Shown here in pieces: positions 17,275 through 26,493 of a stretch of 64,000 nucleotides of DNA. A model generated the notes under the pieces. The model was not told the DNA's origin and ran no database searches. It saw only the letters and a program-made list of their open reading frames with translations. A program made the position numbers and the translations under genes. The stretch lies in contig NZ_BCQP01000060.1 in assembly GCF_001552135.1 (NCBI RefSeq), positions 16,264 to 80,263 on the forward strand. The letters run 5' to 3'. The DNA comes from Actinomadura chibensis NBRC 106107 (GTDB lineage Bacteria > Actinomycetota > Actinomycetes > Streptosporangiales > Streptosporangiaceae). Numbering within the stretch: the first letter of the stretch is position 1; every line of letters begins with the position of its first letter.

Positions 17275-18144
17275 GCTCATCAGGTCTTCGGCGGCCTGGC
17301 GGAGCAGCGCGATCGACTCGTCGGCCGACAGCGCCGTCTCGCGGAGCTCCTCGAAGGTGTCGCGGTATTCGGGGATCTTCTCGTGGTCGCCGGTGAGCAT
17401 CACGCTGGTGCCGGGCCGTCCCTCGAGGTAGAGGACGTCGTCGAGATCGCCGTCGAACTCAAGGATGCTGAAGGGGCCGTCGAGCCCGGGGTGCGCGCCC
17501 GCGCTGAACGGGATGACCCGGACGGTCACGAGGTCGTCGCGCTCGGCGTCGTCGGCGATGCGGTGGAGCTGGTTGGGCATGATCGCGGGATCGGTGGTGA
17601 TGCCGATGTGCCGGCGGATGACCGCCTCGTCGATGATGTAGTGCTGCCGCGGCGGGTTCCGCCGCCGGGCGAGCTCCTTCTGCCGCTGGATGCGGAGCTT
17701 CACCGCGAGGACCCGGGACCGCTCGGGCGCCCTGCCGGTGGCCAGCACCTCCGCGTATTCGGGAGTCTGCAGCAGCCCGGGGACGACCGTCCCGTGGAAC
17801 TGCCGGATGTAGGCCGCGCCCGCCGAATAGCCCACGTAGTTGAGGAAGCTCGGATTGAGCTCGCCCTTGTATTCGTTCCACCAGGCGGGCTCCCGCGCGC
17901 CGCGGGCCAGGGCCTGCAGCCGTTCCTGCCGTTCCTCCGAGGTGACGCCGTACACCGCCAGCAATGCCTGCAGATCGGTGCGGGTGATGGAGTTCTTACC
18001 GCCCTCGACCCGGATGAGCTTCGACGGGGACCATTCGAGTTCGCCGGCGACGTGCTCCTGCGTCAGGCCCTTCTCTTTCCGCAGTCGGACGAGTTCGGCC
18101 CGCAGAAGCGCGCTCTGGACGATCGGCCCCTGGTCACTGGTCAT
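17272..18144 (-). CDS. HTH regulator with DUF5753 domain
   Basis: The ATG at 18144 gives 290 residues. An XRE HTH covers residues ~12-70 (LRKEKGLTQEHVAGELEWSPSKLIRVEGG), then DUF5753 with GTVVPGLLQTPEYAEVL, IIDEAVIRRHIG, VTVRVIPFSAGAHPG and VLYLEGRPG. It is about 30-35% identical by eye to the gene at 11023, so they are separate paralogues rather than a recent duplication. The likely partner is the DUF397 gene downstream at 16738. Its own promoter must lie in 18145-18400, which has a TCTGAAGCTTCCAGA imperfect palindrome at about 18300 and a related CCAGACTCCGGTATG near 18364. Confidence 0.9.
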   Translation of the reverse strand: MTSDQGPIVQSALLRAELVRLRKEKGLTQEHVAGELEWSPSKLIRVEGGKNSITRTDLQALLAVYGVTSEERQERLQALARGAREPAWWNEYKGELNPSFLNYVGYSAGAAYIRQFHGTVVPGLLQTPEYAEVLATGRAPERSRVLAVKLRIQRQKELARRRNPPRQHYIIDEAVIRRHIGITTDPAIMPNQLHRIADDAERDDLVTVRVIPFSAGAHPGLDGPFSILEFDGDLDDVLYLEGRPGTSVMLTGDHEKIPEYRDTFEELRETALSADESIALLRQAAEDLMS

Positions 18145-18944
18145 CTCAATCGCTCACTCTATGTAGTCGACGCCACTAGGCCGTATGCAATCCGGCAGCT
18201 CGCCACCTAGCACGGTACGTCACGCCATCGCGCCACCTGACGTCGCCCCCGCGAGCCCTACTCAAGAAACAGACCCCGTCATATCGCCCATAACTCTGGT
18301 CTGAAGCTTCCAGACTGCTGCATGCCCGTAGGCCATGTTGTAATGTGCTAGATAGCAAACTACCAGACTCCGGTATGACAGCGGGCGCGCTGCTACCAGA
18401 GGACACGGGCGGCCTGACTCAGGGTGACGCCCGGACGGGGAGGGACGCGACGCGACACCGACTTTTCGGCATCACCAGGAACAGAGAATAGAGTCGCCCG
18501 CCGCCTCCCGACGATCACCGGTAGCGAGCCAGGCCGATCGGAGGGAAAGCGGAGAGCGACTCCTCGGGACCGCGTAGACCGTGGCGGCGGGCCTTTACCG
18601 GCACCCTGTGAAAACGCAGAAGGACCTGGGCTTGACCTGCCAAAACGTTCTCTGCGGACTCACCCAGTCTAGCCGCGATCACGCGCCGCGGGCTAGTAGG
18701 TGAAGGCGACTTCGGCACTCCGGACGATCCCCGGCCGACAATTCGGCCGACCGTTCCGAAGGCGTCCGAGGCGCAATTCGAAGCATGGGGTTCTCGATAT
18801 GTCAGGACAACTGTTTCATCCCCCTACCTTTGACATCCGCCCCACGAGGAACATCGACCCGTCGAGCCGCATCCACCCTGCGGGCGGCCGCCGCCCCGCG
18901 AGCCCAGCGTCCGCCGCCCGGCCGGACGCCAGTCGGGTGCGGTG
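18145..18944. other. Long intergenic region between divergent genes
   Basis: About 800 bases with no supported gene. The left third (18145-18400) is relatively A+T-rich and probably holds the promoter of the DUF5753 gene, including CCAGACT/AGTCTGG-like elements. Short frames at 18424-18672 lack a ribosome site and normal codon use. The right end carries the leader of the cNMP-binding protein gene. An imperfect CTAGCC...GGGCTAG inverted repeat lies near 18670-18695. Confidence 0.5.
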
Positions 18945-20933
18945 ATGGACGAGCACACCCGACACCACGACCCGGACCAGATCGTCCCCTCCGAACTCGA
19001 CGCCGCCGCCGACCGGCACCCCGTCCGACCGGCGAGCGCCACCGAGCACCGGGCCGACGCCACCGAGCACCAGGCGGACGCCACCGACCACCGAACCGCC
19101 ACCGCCCCCGGCGGCACCCGCCCCGGAGCCGCACACCAAGGAACCGCACACCCCAGAACCGCACGTCCCACTACCGGCCACCCCGGCACCGGTCATCCCA
19201 GCACCGGCCAGCCAGGCACCAGTCATCACAGGACCGGCCAACCCGAGACCGGCCAGCCAGGATTCGGTCATCCCGGCGGCGGCCAGCCAGGAGCTGGCCA
19301 TCCCGGCACCGGACAGCCCGGCGGCGGCCAGCCAGGAGCTGGCCATCCCGGCACCGGACAGCCCGGCGGCGGTCATCCCAGGACCGGCCAACCCGGCACC
19401 AACCAACCCGGCAGCGGGCAGCCCGGCACCAGCCAGCTCGGGACTGAGACCGGGCAGTACGGGGGCGGGCAGGGGCATGGGTGGACGGGGGTCGGGGGGC
19501 AGGCCGTCGCGCGGCGGGGCGGGGCGACCGTTCCGGCGGGCGGTCCGGCGGGCGGTCACCCCGTTCTGACGCCTCCGCTCCAGGGCTTCTGGGGCGCCCT
19601 CACCGAGACCGAGCAGGACGCGCTGCTCGCCATCGCGCAGGAGGTCGTCTACCCCGTCGGCACGATCCTGTGGGCCGAGGGCCAGGCCGCCGACCAGGCG
19701 GTCGTGATCCAGGCCGGGTCGGTCAGGGTCTCGGTGAACCGGGACGGCCACGAGCGCATCATCGCGTTCCGCCGTCCAGGCGACATCATCGGCGAGCGCG
19801 CCGCCCTGCTGATGCGGCGCCGGTCGGCCACGATCGTCGCGATGGGGACCGTCCGCGGCCTGCGGATGACGACCCAGCCCTTCGCCGCCTACCTGAGCGA
19901 CCATCCGCGGGTGGTCGACGTCCTCGAACGGGAGCTGTACGACCGGCTGACCGAGCAGTCCGGCCGGAGGCAGGCGGCGCCGTACGGGCCCGCCGCCCAG
20001 TACGGCTACGGCCCGCGCAACGGGTCCGGGATGCAGTACGCGCCCGGCACGACGCACGGCTACGAGACGGCGGCCGGATACACCGTCCAACCCGGTTACG
20101 CCGGACAGAACGGCTACGCGGCGCAGAGCGGGGTCGGGCACACCGGTGCCGCGGGCCTGTACGGGCAGCAGCGTTCCTACGCGACCGCGCCCATGCCGCT
20201 TCCCCCGGGCGAGCCGGACGGTCACGGCACGCACCTCGTCCCGGCTTCGAGCATCCCGTACGAGGACGACGACGAGGACAAGGCGACCCAGCCGATGGTG
20301 ATCAGCCCGTCCCCCTACCCGTCCGCCCAGGCGGGACCGTCCTGGATGGGACGGAACTGCACCATCGCCTACACCGACATCGCGGGCTTCAGCGCGTCCC
20401 ACCGCAACGACCGCGACCGTCTCGACATGCGGCGCGCCATGTACAGGCTGCTGCGCGAGGCGTTCGAGGAGTCCGGGGTGCCCTGGAGCGTCTGCTACCT
20501 GGAGGACCGCGGCGACGGGGCGCTGATCGTCGTCCCGCCCGAGGTCCCGACCGCCGCCGTCGTCGACGCCGTGATCGCGTCGCTGGCGCGGCGGCTGCGC
20601 CGGCACAACGAGAAGGCGAGCGTGCCGGTCCGCTTCCAGTTGCGGGTCGCGGTGCACGTCGGCCCGGTCATGCCCGACCCGCCCGGCATTTCGGGCTGGG
20701 CGCTGATCCGCACCGCCCGGCTGCTCGACGCGCGTCCGCTCAAGGACCGCCTCGCCGCGTCCGGAGCCGACCTCGGCTTCATCGCGTCCACCTTCGTCTA
20801 CGAGTCCGTCATCGCCCACGGCCCCGGCTACGTGAACCGCGCCGAGTACGAGCCCATCAGCTGCAGGGTGAAGAAGCTCAAGACCGAAGGCTGGATCCAC
20901 CTGTGCGGAGTGGGCGTGCAGTCCGCCGTGTGA
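18945..20933 (+). CDS. Cyclic-nucleotide-binding protein with repeat-rich N-terminus and degenerate cyclase-like domain
   Basis: ATG 18945 (GTG 18942 is the alternative) gives 662 residues. Residues ~50-185 are low-complexity, built of G-H/Q-P-G-x-G repeats. A CRP-like cNMP domain follows (~215-330) with an intact phosphate-binding cassette (IGERAALLMRRRSATIVA). A Tyr/Gly/Gln-rich linker leads to a C-terminal nucleotidyl-cyclase-like domain (CTIAYTDIAGFSASHRNDRD, EDRGDGALIV). In that domain the usual Lys before G-D-G appears lost and the Asn of VNxAARL is replaced (LIRTARLL), so catalysis is doubtful. No HTH is present, so it is not a classic CRP. It probably senses cAMP; a membrane cyclase is encoded nearby. 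Confidence 0.8.
   Translation: MDEHTRHHDPDQIVPSELDAAADRHPVRPASATEHRADATEHQADATDHRTATAPGGTRPGAAHQGTAHPRTARPTTGHPGTGHPSTGQPGTSHHRTGQPETGQPGFGHPGGGQPGAGHPGTGQPGGGQPGAGHPGTGQPGGGHPRTGQPGTNQPGSGQPGTSQLGTETGQYGGGQGHGWTGVGGQAVARRGGATVPAGGPAGGHPVLTPPLQGFWGALTETEQDALLAIAQEVVYPVGTILWAEGQAADQAVVIQAGSVRVSVNRDGHERIIAFRRPGDIIGERAALLMRRRSATIVAMGTVRGLRMTTQPFAAYLSDHPRVVDVLERELYDRLTEQSGRRQAAPYGPAAQYGYGPRNGSGMQYAPGTTHGYETAAGYTVQPGYAGQNGYAAQSGVGHTGAAGLYGQQRSYATAPMPLPPGEPDGHGTHLVPASSIPYEDDDEDKATQPMVISPSPYPSAQAGPSWMGRNCTIAYTDIAGFSASHRNDRDRLDMRRAMYRLLREAFEESGVPWSVCYLEDRGDGALIVVPPEVPTAAVVDAVIASLARRLRRHNEKASVPVRFQLRVAVHVGPVMPDPPGISGWALIRTARLLDARPLKDRLAASGADLGFIASTFVYESVIAHGPGYVNRAEYEPISCRVKKLKTEGWIHLCGVGVQSAV
19177..19436 (+). 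repeat. Intragenic tandem repeats including two exact 45-bp copies
   Basis: The region encodes HPGTGQPGGGQPGAG-type units of 5 residues (15 bases). Inside it a 45-base unit is duplicated exactly at 19275-19319 and 19320-19364, followed by a partial third copy. The period keeps the reading frame, so copy-number changes would lengthen or shorten the N-terminal tail without breaking the protein. Confidence 0.85.
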
Positions 20934-21003
20934 TCCGTCGATCCCGTCCTCCGCCTGACGCCGGCCCGTCCCCCGCACGGGCCGCCCTCGGCCCGACCAG
21001 ATG

Positions 21004-21032
21004 CCCCGCGTGCCCCCGCGACGCGGGGTTTT
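21004..21032 (+). terminator. Rho-independent-type terminator after the cNMP gene
   Basis: CCCCGCGT (21004-21011) pairs with ACGCGGGG (21021-21028) across a nine-base loop and is followed directly by TTTT. It lies 70 bases after the stop codon of the cNMP-binding protein. Confidence 0.75.
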
Positions 21033-21069
21033 CCGCTTCTCAGGGACCCCCGCCGCCCGCGCCGCCGTC

Positions 21070-22434
21070 CTAGCCGCCGCCCGCGCCGCCGTCGTCCTGG
21101 TCGCGCGGGATGCGCAGGACGAACCGGGCCCCCGAGTCGCTGTCCTCGATGGTGAGCGTCCCGCCGTGCATCTTCGCGATCTCGCGGGCGATGGGCAGGC
21201 CGAGCCCGGTGCCCGCCGGGTCGCGCGCCTTGCTGTCGGCGAGCCGCGCGAACCGCTGGAAGACCAGGTCGCGGTTCTCCTTCTGGATGCCCGTCCCGTC
21301 GTCGAGGACCTCCAGGACGGCCATCGAGTCCTCCCGCCGCACCGTGATGTCGATCCGGGACTGGGCGTGCCGCTCGGCGTTGTCCAGCAGGTTCGTCAGC
21401 AGCCGGACGAGCCGGAGCCGGTCGCCGTGCACCGTCACGCCGTCCTGCAGATGCGGGACGATCCGCTTCGTCCGGTCGGAGCGCGCCACCTCGATCGTGA
21501 CGAGCGCGGCGAGGTCGATCGTCTCCGTCCCGTGCCAGGCGGCGGCGTCGAGGCGGGCGAGCTGCAGCAGGTCCGTCACGATCGCCTGGAGCCGCTCCAG
21601 GCTCTGCAGGACGGACCGCGCCACCCTCGGCCATTCGACGTCGTCCGGGTCGAGCAGCGCCTCCTCAAGCTGCGCGCGCGCGGCGGCGATCGGGCTGCGC
21701 AGGTCGTGGGACGCGTCCGAGGTGAAGCTCCGCTGCCGTTCCAGGGCGCTGTCGAGCCGGTCCAGGGTCGCGTTCGCGGCCTCGGCGAGGCGCCTGATCT
21801 CGTCCCGGTTCTCCGGCACCGTCACGCGGCGGCCCGACTCGCTCGCGGTGATCTCCGCCAGCTCGGCGCGGATCGCGTCCACCGGCGCGAGGGTCTGGTC
21901 GACCGTCCCCCAGGCGCGCAGGCTCACCAGCAGGGTGATCAGCAGCGAGAGGGAGATCAGGACCAGCAGGAGCGCCCCGCTGACGTACCAGGGGGTGTTG
22001 GGGGTGGCCGCGTAGACGAGCCAGTCCCCGCCCGGCTGGTAGACGCGGTACGCGAACACCCACATGCAGCCCTTCAGCCCGCGCGGCGGGCAGAGGACGC
22101 GGGTGCCGTAGATGTTCGTCGCCGCCGGGCGGAACCCGGCGATGGGCGAGCCGCCCAGCTCGTGGCGCGTCCCGGCGATCACCCGGCGGTCGCCGTCGAG
22201 GAGCTGCACGACGACCCCGTCCGGCGCGTCGAGCGGCCCCTCCATCGGCTTGCGGCGCACCTCGTAGGCGATCCGGACCGCCGCGGTGATCGCCTGGTTG
22301 CGCTTGTAGTCGCCCGCCCGGCCGTGCAGCCCGACGACGACCAGGGTGCTGAGGATGGCGCAGATCACGGCGGCGACCGTTCCGGCCATCACGGTCATCC
22401 GCACCCGTATGGACCATGTGCGCCGTCCGTTCAC
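21070..22434 (-). CDS. Orphan membrane sensor histidine kinase
   Basis: GTG at 22434 is preceded by GGGAGGT, giving 454 residues; upstream in-frame starts lack such a site. Topology: one membrane segment near residues 15-35, an extracellular sensor of ~110 residues containing two cysteines (VLCPPRGLKGC), a second segment (~150-175, LLLVLISLSLLITLLV), HAMP, then HisKA with SDASHDLRSP (phospho-His near 242). The ATPase domain has NLLDNAERHA, DDGTGI and GTGLGLPI, all intact. No response-regulator gene is adjacent, unlike most kinases of this type. It is divergent from the LysR gene. Confidence 0.9.
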   Translation of the reverse strand: MNGRRTWSIRVRMTVMAGTVAAVICAILSTLVVVGLHGRAGDYKRNQAITAAVRIAYEVRRKPMEGPLDAPDGVVVQLLDGDRRVIAGTRHELGGSPIAGFRPAATNIYGTRVLCPPRGLKGCMWVFAYRVYQPGGDWLVYAATPNTPWYVSGALLLVLISLSLLITLLVSLRAWGTVDQTLAPVDAIRAELAEITASESGRRVTVPENRDEIRRLAEAANATLDRLDSALERQRSFTSDASHDLRSPIAAARAQLEEALLDPDDVEWPRVARSVLQSLERLQAIVTDLLQLARLDAAAWHGTETIDLAALVTIEVARSDRTKRIVPHLQDGVTVHGDRLRLVRLLTNLLDNAERHAQSRIDITVRREDSMAVLEVLDDGTGIQKENRDLVFQRFARLADSKARDPAGTGLGLPIAREIAKMHGGTLTIEDSDSGARFVLRIPRDQDDGGAGGG

Positions 22435-22552
22435 CCGACCTCCCGCTGGTGAGGTAATCACCGCCCAGATCGAAAACAGTCCTCTGAACAGCAGCGCAGC
22501 GCCCAAGAGAGACCAAAGAAATGGTGCGCGGGGGTACGGTCGTCCTAGAAGC

Positions 22553-22564
22553 TCCAGCGCTGGA
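22553..22564. promoter_or_regulatory. Palindrome TCCAGCGCTGGA in the kinase/LysR divergent region
   Basis: A perfect 12-bp palindrome ends 26 bases before the LysR ATG. Its position suits an autoregulatory operator. It lacks the usual T-N11-A core of many LysR sites, so assignment is tentative. Confidence 0.4.
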
Positions 22565-22590
22565 CCACACCGCTGTTAGCATCGCTCGTT

Positions 22591-23484
22591 ATGGAGCTGC
22601 GCCAGCTTGAGTACTTCGTGGCGGTGACGGAAGAGGCGGGCTTCACCCGGGCCGCGGCCCGGCTGCACGTCGCACAGCCCGGGGTGAGCGCGCAGATCCG
22701 GCAACTTGAGCGGGAGCTCGGGCAGCCCTTGTTCGACCGGTCCGGACGGACCGTCCGGCTGACCGAGGCCGGGGAGGCCGTCCTCCCCTACGCGCGGGCG
22801 GCGCTCGCGGCGGTCGCGGGCGCGCGGCTCGCCGTGGACGAGCTGACGGGCCTCCTGCGCGGGCACGTCACGATCGGCACCATCGACTGGATCAGGTCCC
22901 TTGACCTGCCCGGACTCCTCGCCGGGTTCCATCGCGACCATCCGGACGTGGAGATCACCGTCGTCCAGGAGCAGGCGGCCGCGCTGACCGCCGGGCTGCG
23001 GGACGGCCGGATCGACCTCGCGTTCCTCAGCCTCGGCGCCGCCGCGCCGGACGGCATCGCGATCCGGGCCGTCATCGAGCAGGACCTCTACGCCGCCGTC
23101 CGGTCCGACCATCCGCTGGCGCGGCGGTCCACGGTCGCGTTGCGGACGCTCGCCGAGCACGACCTCATCTGCCTGCCGCAGGGCACCGGGGTGCGGTCCG
23201 TCCTGGACGAGGCGTGCGCCGACGCCGGGCTCCGTCCGCGCGTCGCGTTCGAGGCGGGCGAGCCGCCCGTGCTGGCGCAGCTCGCCGCGCACGGCCTCGG
23301 CGTCGCCGTGCTGCCCGAGTCGGCCGCCGTGGGCGGGCCGGGCGGGCTGCACGCGCTGCCGATCGTCCGGCCGCGGCTGACCGGGCGGATCGCGCTCGCC
23401 TGGCGCGCCGAGGGCCCGCGCGGACCGGCCGCGCGGGCCCTCCTCGCACGCGCCCGCGACCTGCTCCCCCACCCGGCGTCCTGA
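22591..23484 (+). CDS. LysR-family transcriptional regulator
   Basis: ATG at 22591, 297 residues, the usual family length. The N-terminal winged HTH is textbook (LEYFVAVTEEAGFTRAAARL, QPGVSAQIRQLERELGQPLF, RTVRLTEAGEAVLPYA). The C-terminal ~200 residues form the periplasmic-binding-like effector domain (GHVTIGTIDWIRSLDLPGLL). The divergent neighbour is the histidine kinase, but LysR proteins typically control a divergent metabolic gene, and no such gene adjoins. The target and ligand are therefore unknown. It converges on the phosphodiesterase gene with 22 bases between stops. Confidence 0.92.
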   Translation: MELRQLEYFVAVTEEAGFTRAAARLHVAQPGVSAQIRQLERELGQPLFDRSGRTVRLTEAGEAVLPYARAALAAVAGARLAVDELTGLLRGHVTIGTIDWIRSLDLPGLLAGFHRDHPDVEITVVQEQAAALTAGLRDGRIDLAFLSLGAAAPDGIAIRAVIEQDLYAAVRSDHPLARRSTVALRTLAEHDLICLPQGTGVRSVLDEACADAGLRPRVAFEAGEPPVLAQLAAHGLGVAVLPESAAVGGPGGLHALPIVRPRLTGRIALAWRAEGPRGPAARALLARARDLLPHPAS

Positions 23485-23506
23485 CGCCGGGCCGCGCGGG
23501 GACCAG

Positions 23507-24526
23507 TCAGGCCGCGTTGCGGGCGGCGGACTCCTGGAGGACGCGGCGGAGCACGTCCGGCTTGTTGGAGATGACGCCGTCGACGCCGAGCCCGATCGCC
23601 TTGCGCATCGCGGCGGGGTCGTCGATCGTCCAGGTCTGGAGGTCCATCTTGGCCGCGTGGACCTTCTTCACGTAGGACGCGGTCAGGTCGCCGTACGGCG
23701 GGTTGATCTGGTCGGCGTAGGCGGCGAGCTTCGGCAGGTCGGCGGTCTTGGGCGTGCCGATCAGCCCGGTCGGGACCTTCGGCAGCTCGGCGTGGAACCG
23801 GCGCACCGACTCCCAGTCGAACGACTGGACGACGAGCCGCCGCTCGGCCGGGTCCGCCCGCAGCCAGGTCGGCGCCCCGCGCAGCGACGCGGCGATCCGC
23901 TTCTCGATGCCCGGGTACAGCTCCGGGCTCTTGATCTCCAGCAGCAGGCCGAGGCCGCGGCCGTCCATCTCGCTCAGCACCTGGTCGAGGGTGGGGACGC
24001 GCTCGCCCTTGAACTTCTTCCCGAACCAGGAGCCCGCGTCCAGCTTCTTGATCTCGGCGAGGGTGAACGCCGAGACCTTCCAGGACTTCCGGCCGGGGAA
24101 CACCTGCTCCACGTTGGTCGTCCGGGTCAGGGTCGTGTCGTGCATGATGACGAGCTTGTGGTCCTTGGACTCCTGGACGTCGAACTCGAACACGTCCGCC
24201 TTCTTGTCCTTGGCGAGGCGGAACGCGGCGAGCGTGTTCTCCGGCGCGTAGGCGGACGCGCCGCGGTGCGCGACGTCCGTGACGTCCGTGGCGCCGGCCG
24301 CGGTCGGGGCGGCGACCGTGCGCGGACGCGGTTCGGGAGCGCCGGGCAGGGCCGCCCAGGGCGCGGGCGGCTCGGGCGCCCCTCGGAGCCCGGACTCGGG
24401 CGCCTTCCGAGGCGAGGACTGGAGCGGGGCGGCGGAAACGGGACCGGCGGTTGCGGGCGTCGCCGGGACGACGACCGCCGCCGAGGCGGTCACGGCGAAC
24501 AGCGCGAGACGATTCCGACGGTGCAT
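23507..24526 (-). CDS. Secreted glycerophosphodiester phosphodiesterase
   Basis: ATG 24526 with GAGAGGTG upstream gives 339 residues. A Sec signal peptide is clear (MHRRNRLALFAVTASAAVVV, cleavage probably after PATA). The GDPD domain contains AHRGASAYAPENT, with the catalytic histidine near residue 86, then FEFDVQESKDHKLVIMHD, which supplies the metal-binding acids and second histidine. The enzyme hydrolyses deacylated phospholipids (glycerophosphodiesters) to glycerol-3-phosphate outside the membrane, for phosphate and carbon scavenging. No PHO box was recognised upstream. Confidence 0.92.
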   Translation of the reverse strand: MHRRNRLALFAVTASAAVVVPATPATAGPVSAAPLQSSPRKAPESGLRGAPEPPAPWAALPGAPEPRPRTVAAPTAAGATDVTDVAHRGASAYAPENTLAAFRLAKDKKADVFEFDVQESKDHKLVIMHDTTLTRTTNVEQVFPGRKSWKVSAFTLAEIKKLDAGSWFGKKFKGERVPTLDQVLSEMDGRGLGLLLEIKSPELYPGIEKRIAASLRGAPTWLRADPAERRLVVQSFDWESVRRFHAELPKVPTGLIGTPKTADLPKLAAYADQINPPYGDLTASYVKKVHAAKMDLQTWTIDDPAAMRKAIGLGVDGVISNKPDVLRRVLQESAARNAA

Positions 24527-24726
24527 CTTCACCTCTCGGGAGCCGGGGCTTGACGCCCCCACCATCCGGGCGTCCCGTGACGCCGGAGTTACGGGCCGGT
24601 AGCGGACCGTGTACTACCGGCGACGATACGCAACGTGTCCGCGCGACTCCGGTCGGACACGGCCTCTTGGCCAGATCAGGAACCCGCCATGGCCATGTAC
24701 GGCCCCGCCGCCGCGCCGGGTTCGCG

Positions 24727-26439
24727 CTACGCCCCGCCGTCGTCCGCGGGATCGTCGCCGGGACGGCCCTCCTTGGCGGACCTCGCCAGGACCAGGGCTC
24801 CGAAGAGCACCTTCCGGCTCCGCCGCAGCGCACGCGGCACGCTGACCCGACGCTCCGCACGCTTCGCCCGCTGCGGACGTTTCGCGCGTTTCGCTTCGGG
24901 CGCCGGTTCCGGGGACGGAGCCTGGGACGGGACGGCGCGCCGCGTCCGGGGCGTCCCCAGCCGGGTCGGACGGCTCCGTCCGCGCAGGGTCTCCGACCGG
25001 CCGAGCTCCCACCTGCCCGACTCGCACAGGTGCGCCAGCTCCAGGACGGCCGCCGACGCCAGCACCCGCGTCTTCTCGCGTTTCGCGAGGTCGCAGAGCC
25101 GGGCCGCCTCGTTCACCGGGTCGCCGATCACCGTGTACTCGAACCGCTCCTCCGCGCCGATGTACCCGGCGACGACCGGTCCTGCGGACACGCCGATGCC
25201 CGCGTCCAGCGTCGGCACCTCGGCGCGCAGCCGCAGCGCCAGCTCGCGGGCCGCGCCGAGCGCCGCGCCCGCCGAGTCCTCCAGCCGGGTGGGCGCGCCG
25301 AAGATGGCGAGCGCCGCGTCCCCCTCGAACTTGTTGATCCAGCCGCCGTGCCGCGCCACCACGCCCACCACGACGCCGAAGAACCGGTTGAGCAGGCCGA
25401 CGACCTCGTCCGGGCTCCGCGTGTCGGCGAGCCGCGTCGAGCCGGTCAGGTCGACGAACAGGACGGCGACCTCGCGGGTCTCGCCGCCGAGCGTGATGTC
25501 GCCGCGCTCCAGCGCCAGGTCGGCGACCTCCTCCCCGACGTGGCGTCCGAACAGGTCGCGGAGCCGCTCGTGGTCGCGGAGCCCGGCGACCATGTGGTTG
25601 AACCCGGCCTGCAACTGCCCGACCTCGCTCGCGTCGTACACGTCGACCTCGGTGTCGAGGTCGCCGCGCTCGACCCGCGCCATGCCCGTCCGGACGGCCC
25701 TGATCGGGTCGGCGATCGCCCGCGTCGCCATGTAGGTGACGCAGCCGCCCGCGGCCAGCGCCGCGCCGCCCACGCCGAGGATCGTGATCGCGAGCTGGGT
25801 GACGTTGATGTCCGGCGCGGCCAGCGCGGCGACCGCGACGCAGATCAGCCCGGACACCGGGATCGCCGTCCCGAGCGTCCAGGCCAGCATCACCCGCGTC
25901 GTCACCCCCGGCAGCCCGACCGCCCGCGGCCGCTCCGCCGCGAGCACCAGCGCCGCGGCCGGACGCAGCAGCCGCTCCGACAGCAGGTAGACGATCGTGC
26001 CCGTGGTCGCCGCGCCGAGCAGGCAGGTCAGGCCGGTCTTCACCGCCAGCCGTCCGGTGAACAGGACGAGGTCGAGCGCCGCCCAGCCGAGCGCGCCGAC
26101 CGCCCACAGCGCGCCGACGAGCAGGGTCAGCCGCAGCGGCCCCAGCAGGACGGCGCGCCGCTGCCGCCGGTCGGGCGTCCCGCCGTCCCGGACGAGCCGC
26201 ACCACCGGCCGCCACAGCCGCAACCCGAGCAACAGCGCCACCGGCACCGCCACCACCGGATATCCGAAGAACGCCGCCGCGTTCACGAGGTGCGCGTGGT
26301 CGCGGTCGTCCAGCGGCGGGTCCGGGACGACGAACGTCGCGAACAGCAGCACGACCAGCGACCCGACCGCGTTGGCCACGCCCACGACCACGAGCAGCAC
26401 CCACCGCACGCGGATCTCGAGCATGCTTCGGCTGGTCAC
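24727..26439 (-). CDS. Membrane class III adenylate cyclase with HAMP domain
   Basis: GTG at 26439 follows CCGGAGGCG and gives 570 residues. The N-terminal half holds about six hydrophobic segments (e.g. VRWVLLVVVGVANAVGSLVV, LGVGGAALAAGG). Then a HAMP linker (RAIADPIRAVRTGMARVERGD) and a cyclase domain with VLFVDLTGSTRLAD (metal Asp near 325), NKFEGDAALAIF (substrate Lys and second Asp) and IGDPVNEAARL (substrate Asp, transition-state Asn and Arg). All catalytic residues are present, so it should make cAMP. The layout matches the mycobacterial Rv1318c/Rv1319c/Rv1320c/Rv3645 group. The C-terminal ~90 residues are basic and Ala/Arg-rich. Confidence 0.9.
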   Translation of the reverse strand: MTSRSMLEIRVRWVLLVVVGVANAVGSLVVLLFATFVVPDPPLDDRDHAHLVNAAAFFGYPVVAVPVALLLGLRLWRPVVRLVRDGGTPDRRQRRAVLLGPLRLTLLVGALWAVGALGWAALDLVLFTGRLAVKTGLTCLLGAATTGTIVYLLSERLLRPAAALVLAAERPRAVGLPGVTTRVMLAWTLGTAIPVSGLICVAVAALAAPDINVTQLAITILGVGGAALAAGGCVTYMATRAIADPIRAVRTGMARVERGDLDTEVDVYDASEVGQLQAGFNHMVAGLRDHERLRDLFGRHVGEEVADLALERGDITLGGETREVAVLFVDLTGSTRLADTRSPDEVVGLLNRFFGVVVGVVARHGGWINKFEGDAALAIFGAPTRLEDSAGAALGAARELALRLRAEVPTLDAGIGVSAGPVVAGYIGAEERFEYTVIGDPVNEAARLCDLAKREKTRVLASAAVLELAHLCESGRWELGRSETLRGRSRPTRLGTPRTRRAVPSQAPSPEPAPEAKRAKRPQRAKRAERRVSVPRALRRSRKVLFGALVLARSAKEGRPGDDPADDGGA

Positions 26440-26493
26440 CTGCGCGCCTCCGGAGGGATGGAACCGCTCAGCACGGATCATCCCACGGCGCGA

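Noticed and set aside
18424..18672. 82-residue open frame in the cNMP/DUF5753 gap
   Set aside because: No ribosome site, no domain, unusual codon use.
19177..19436. CRISPR-like regular repeats
   Set aside because: They are in-frame codon repeats of a Gly/Pro-rich protein segment without spacers.
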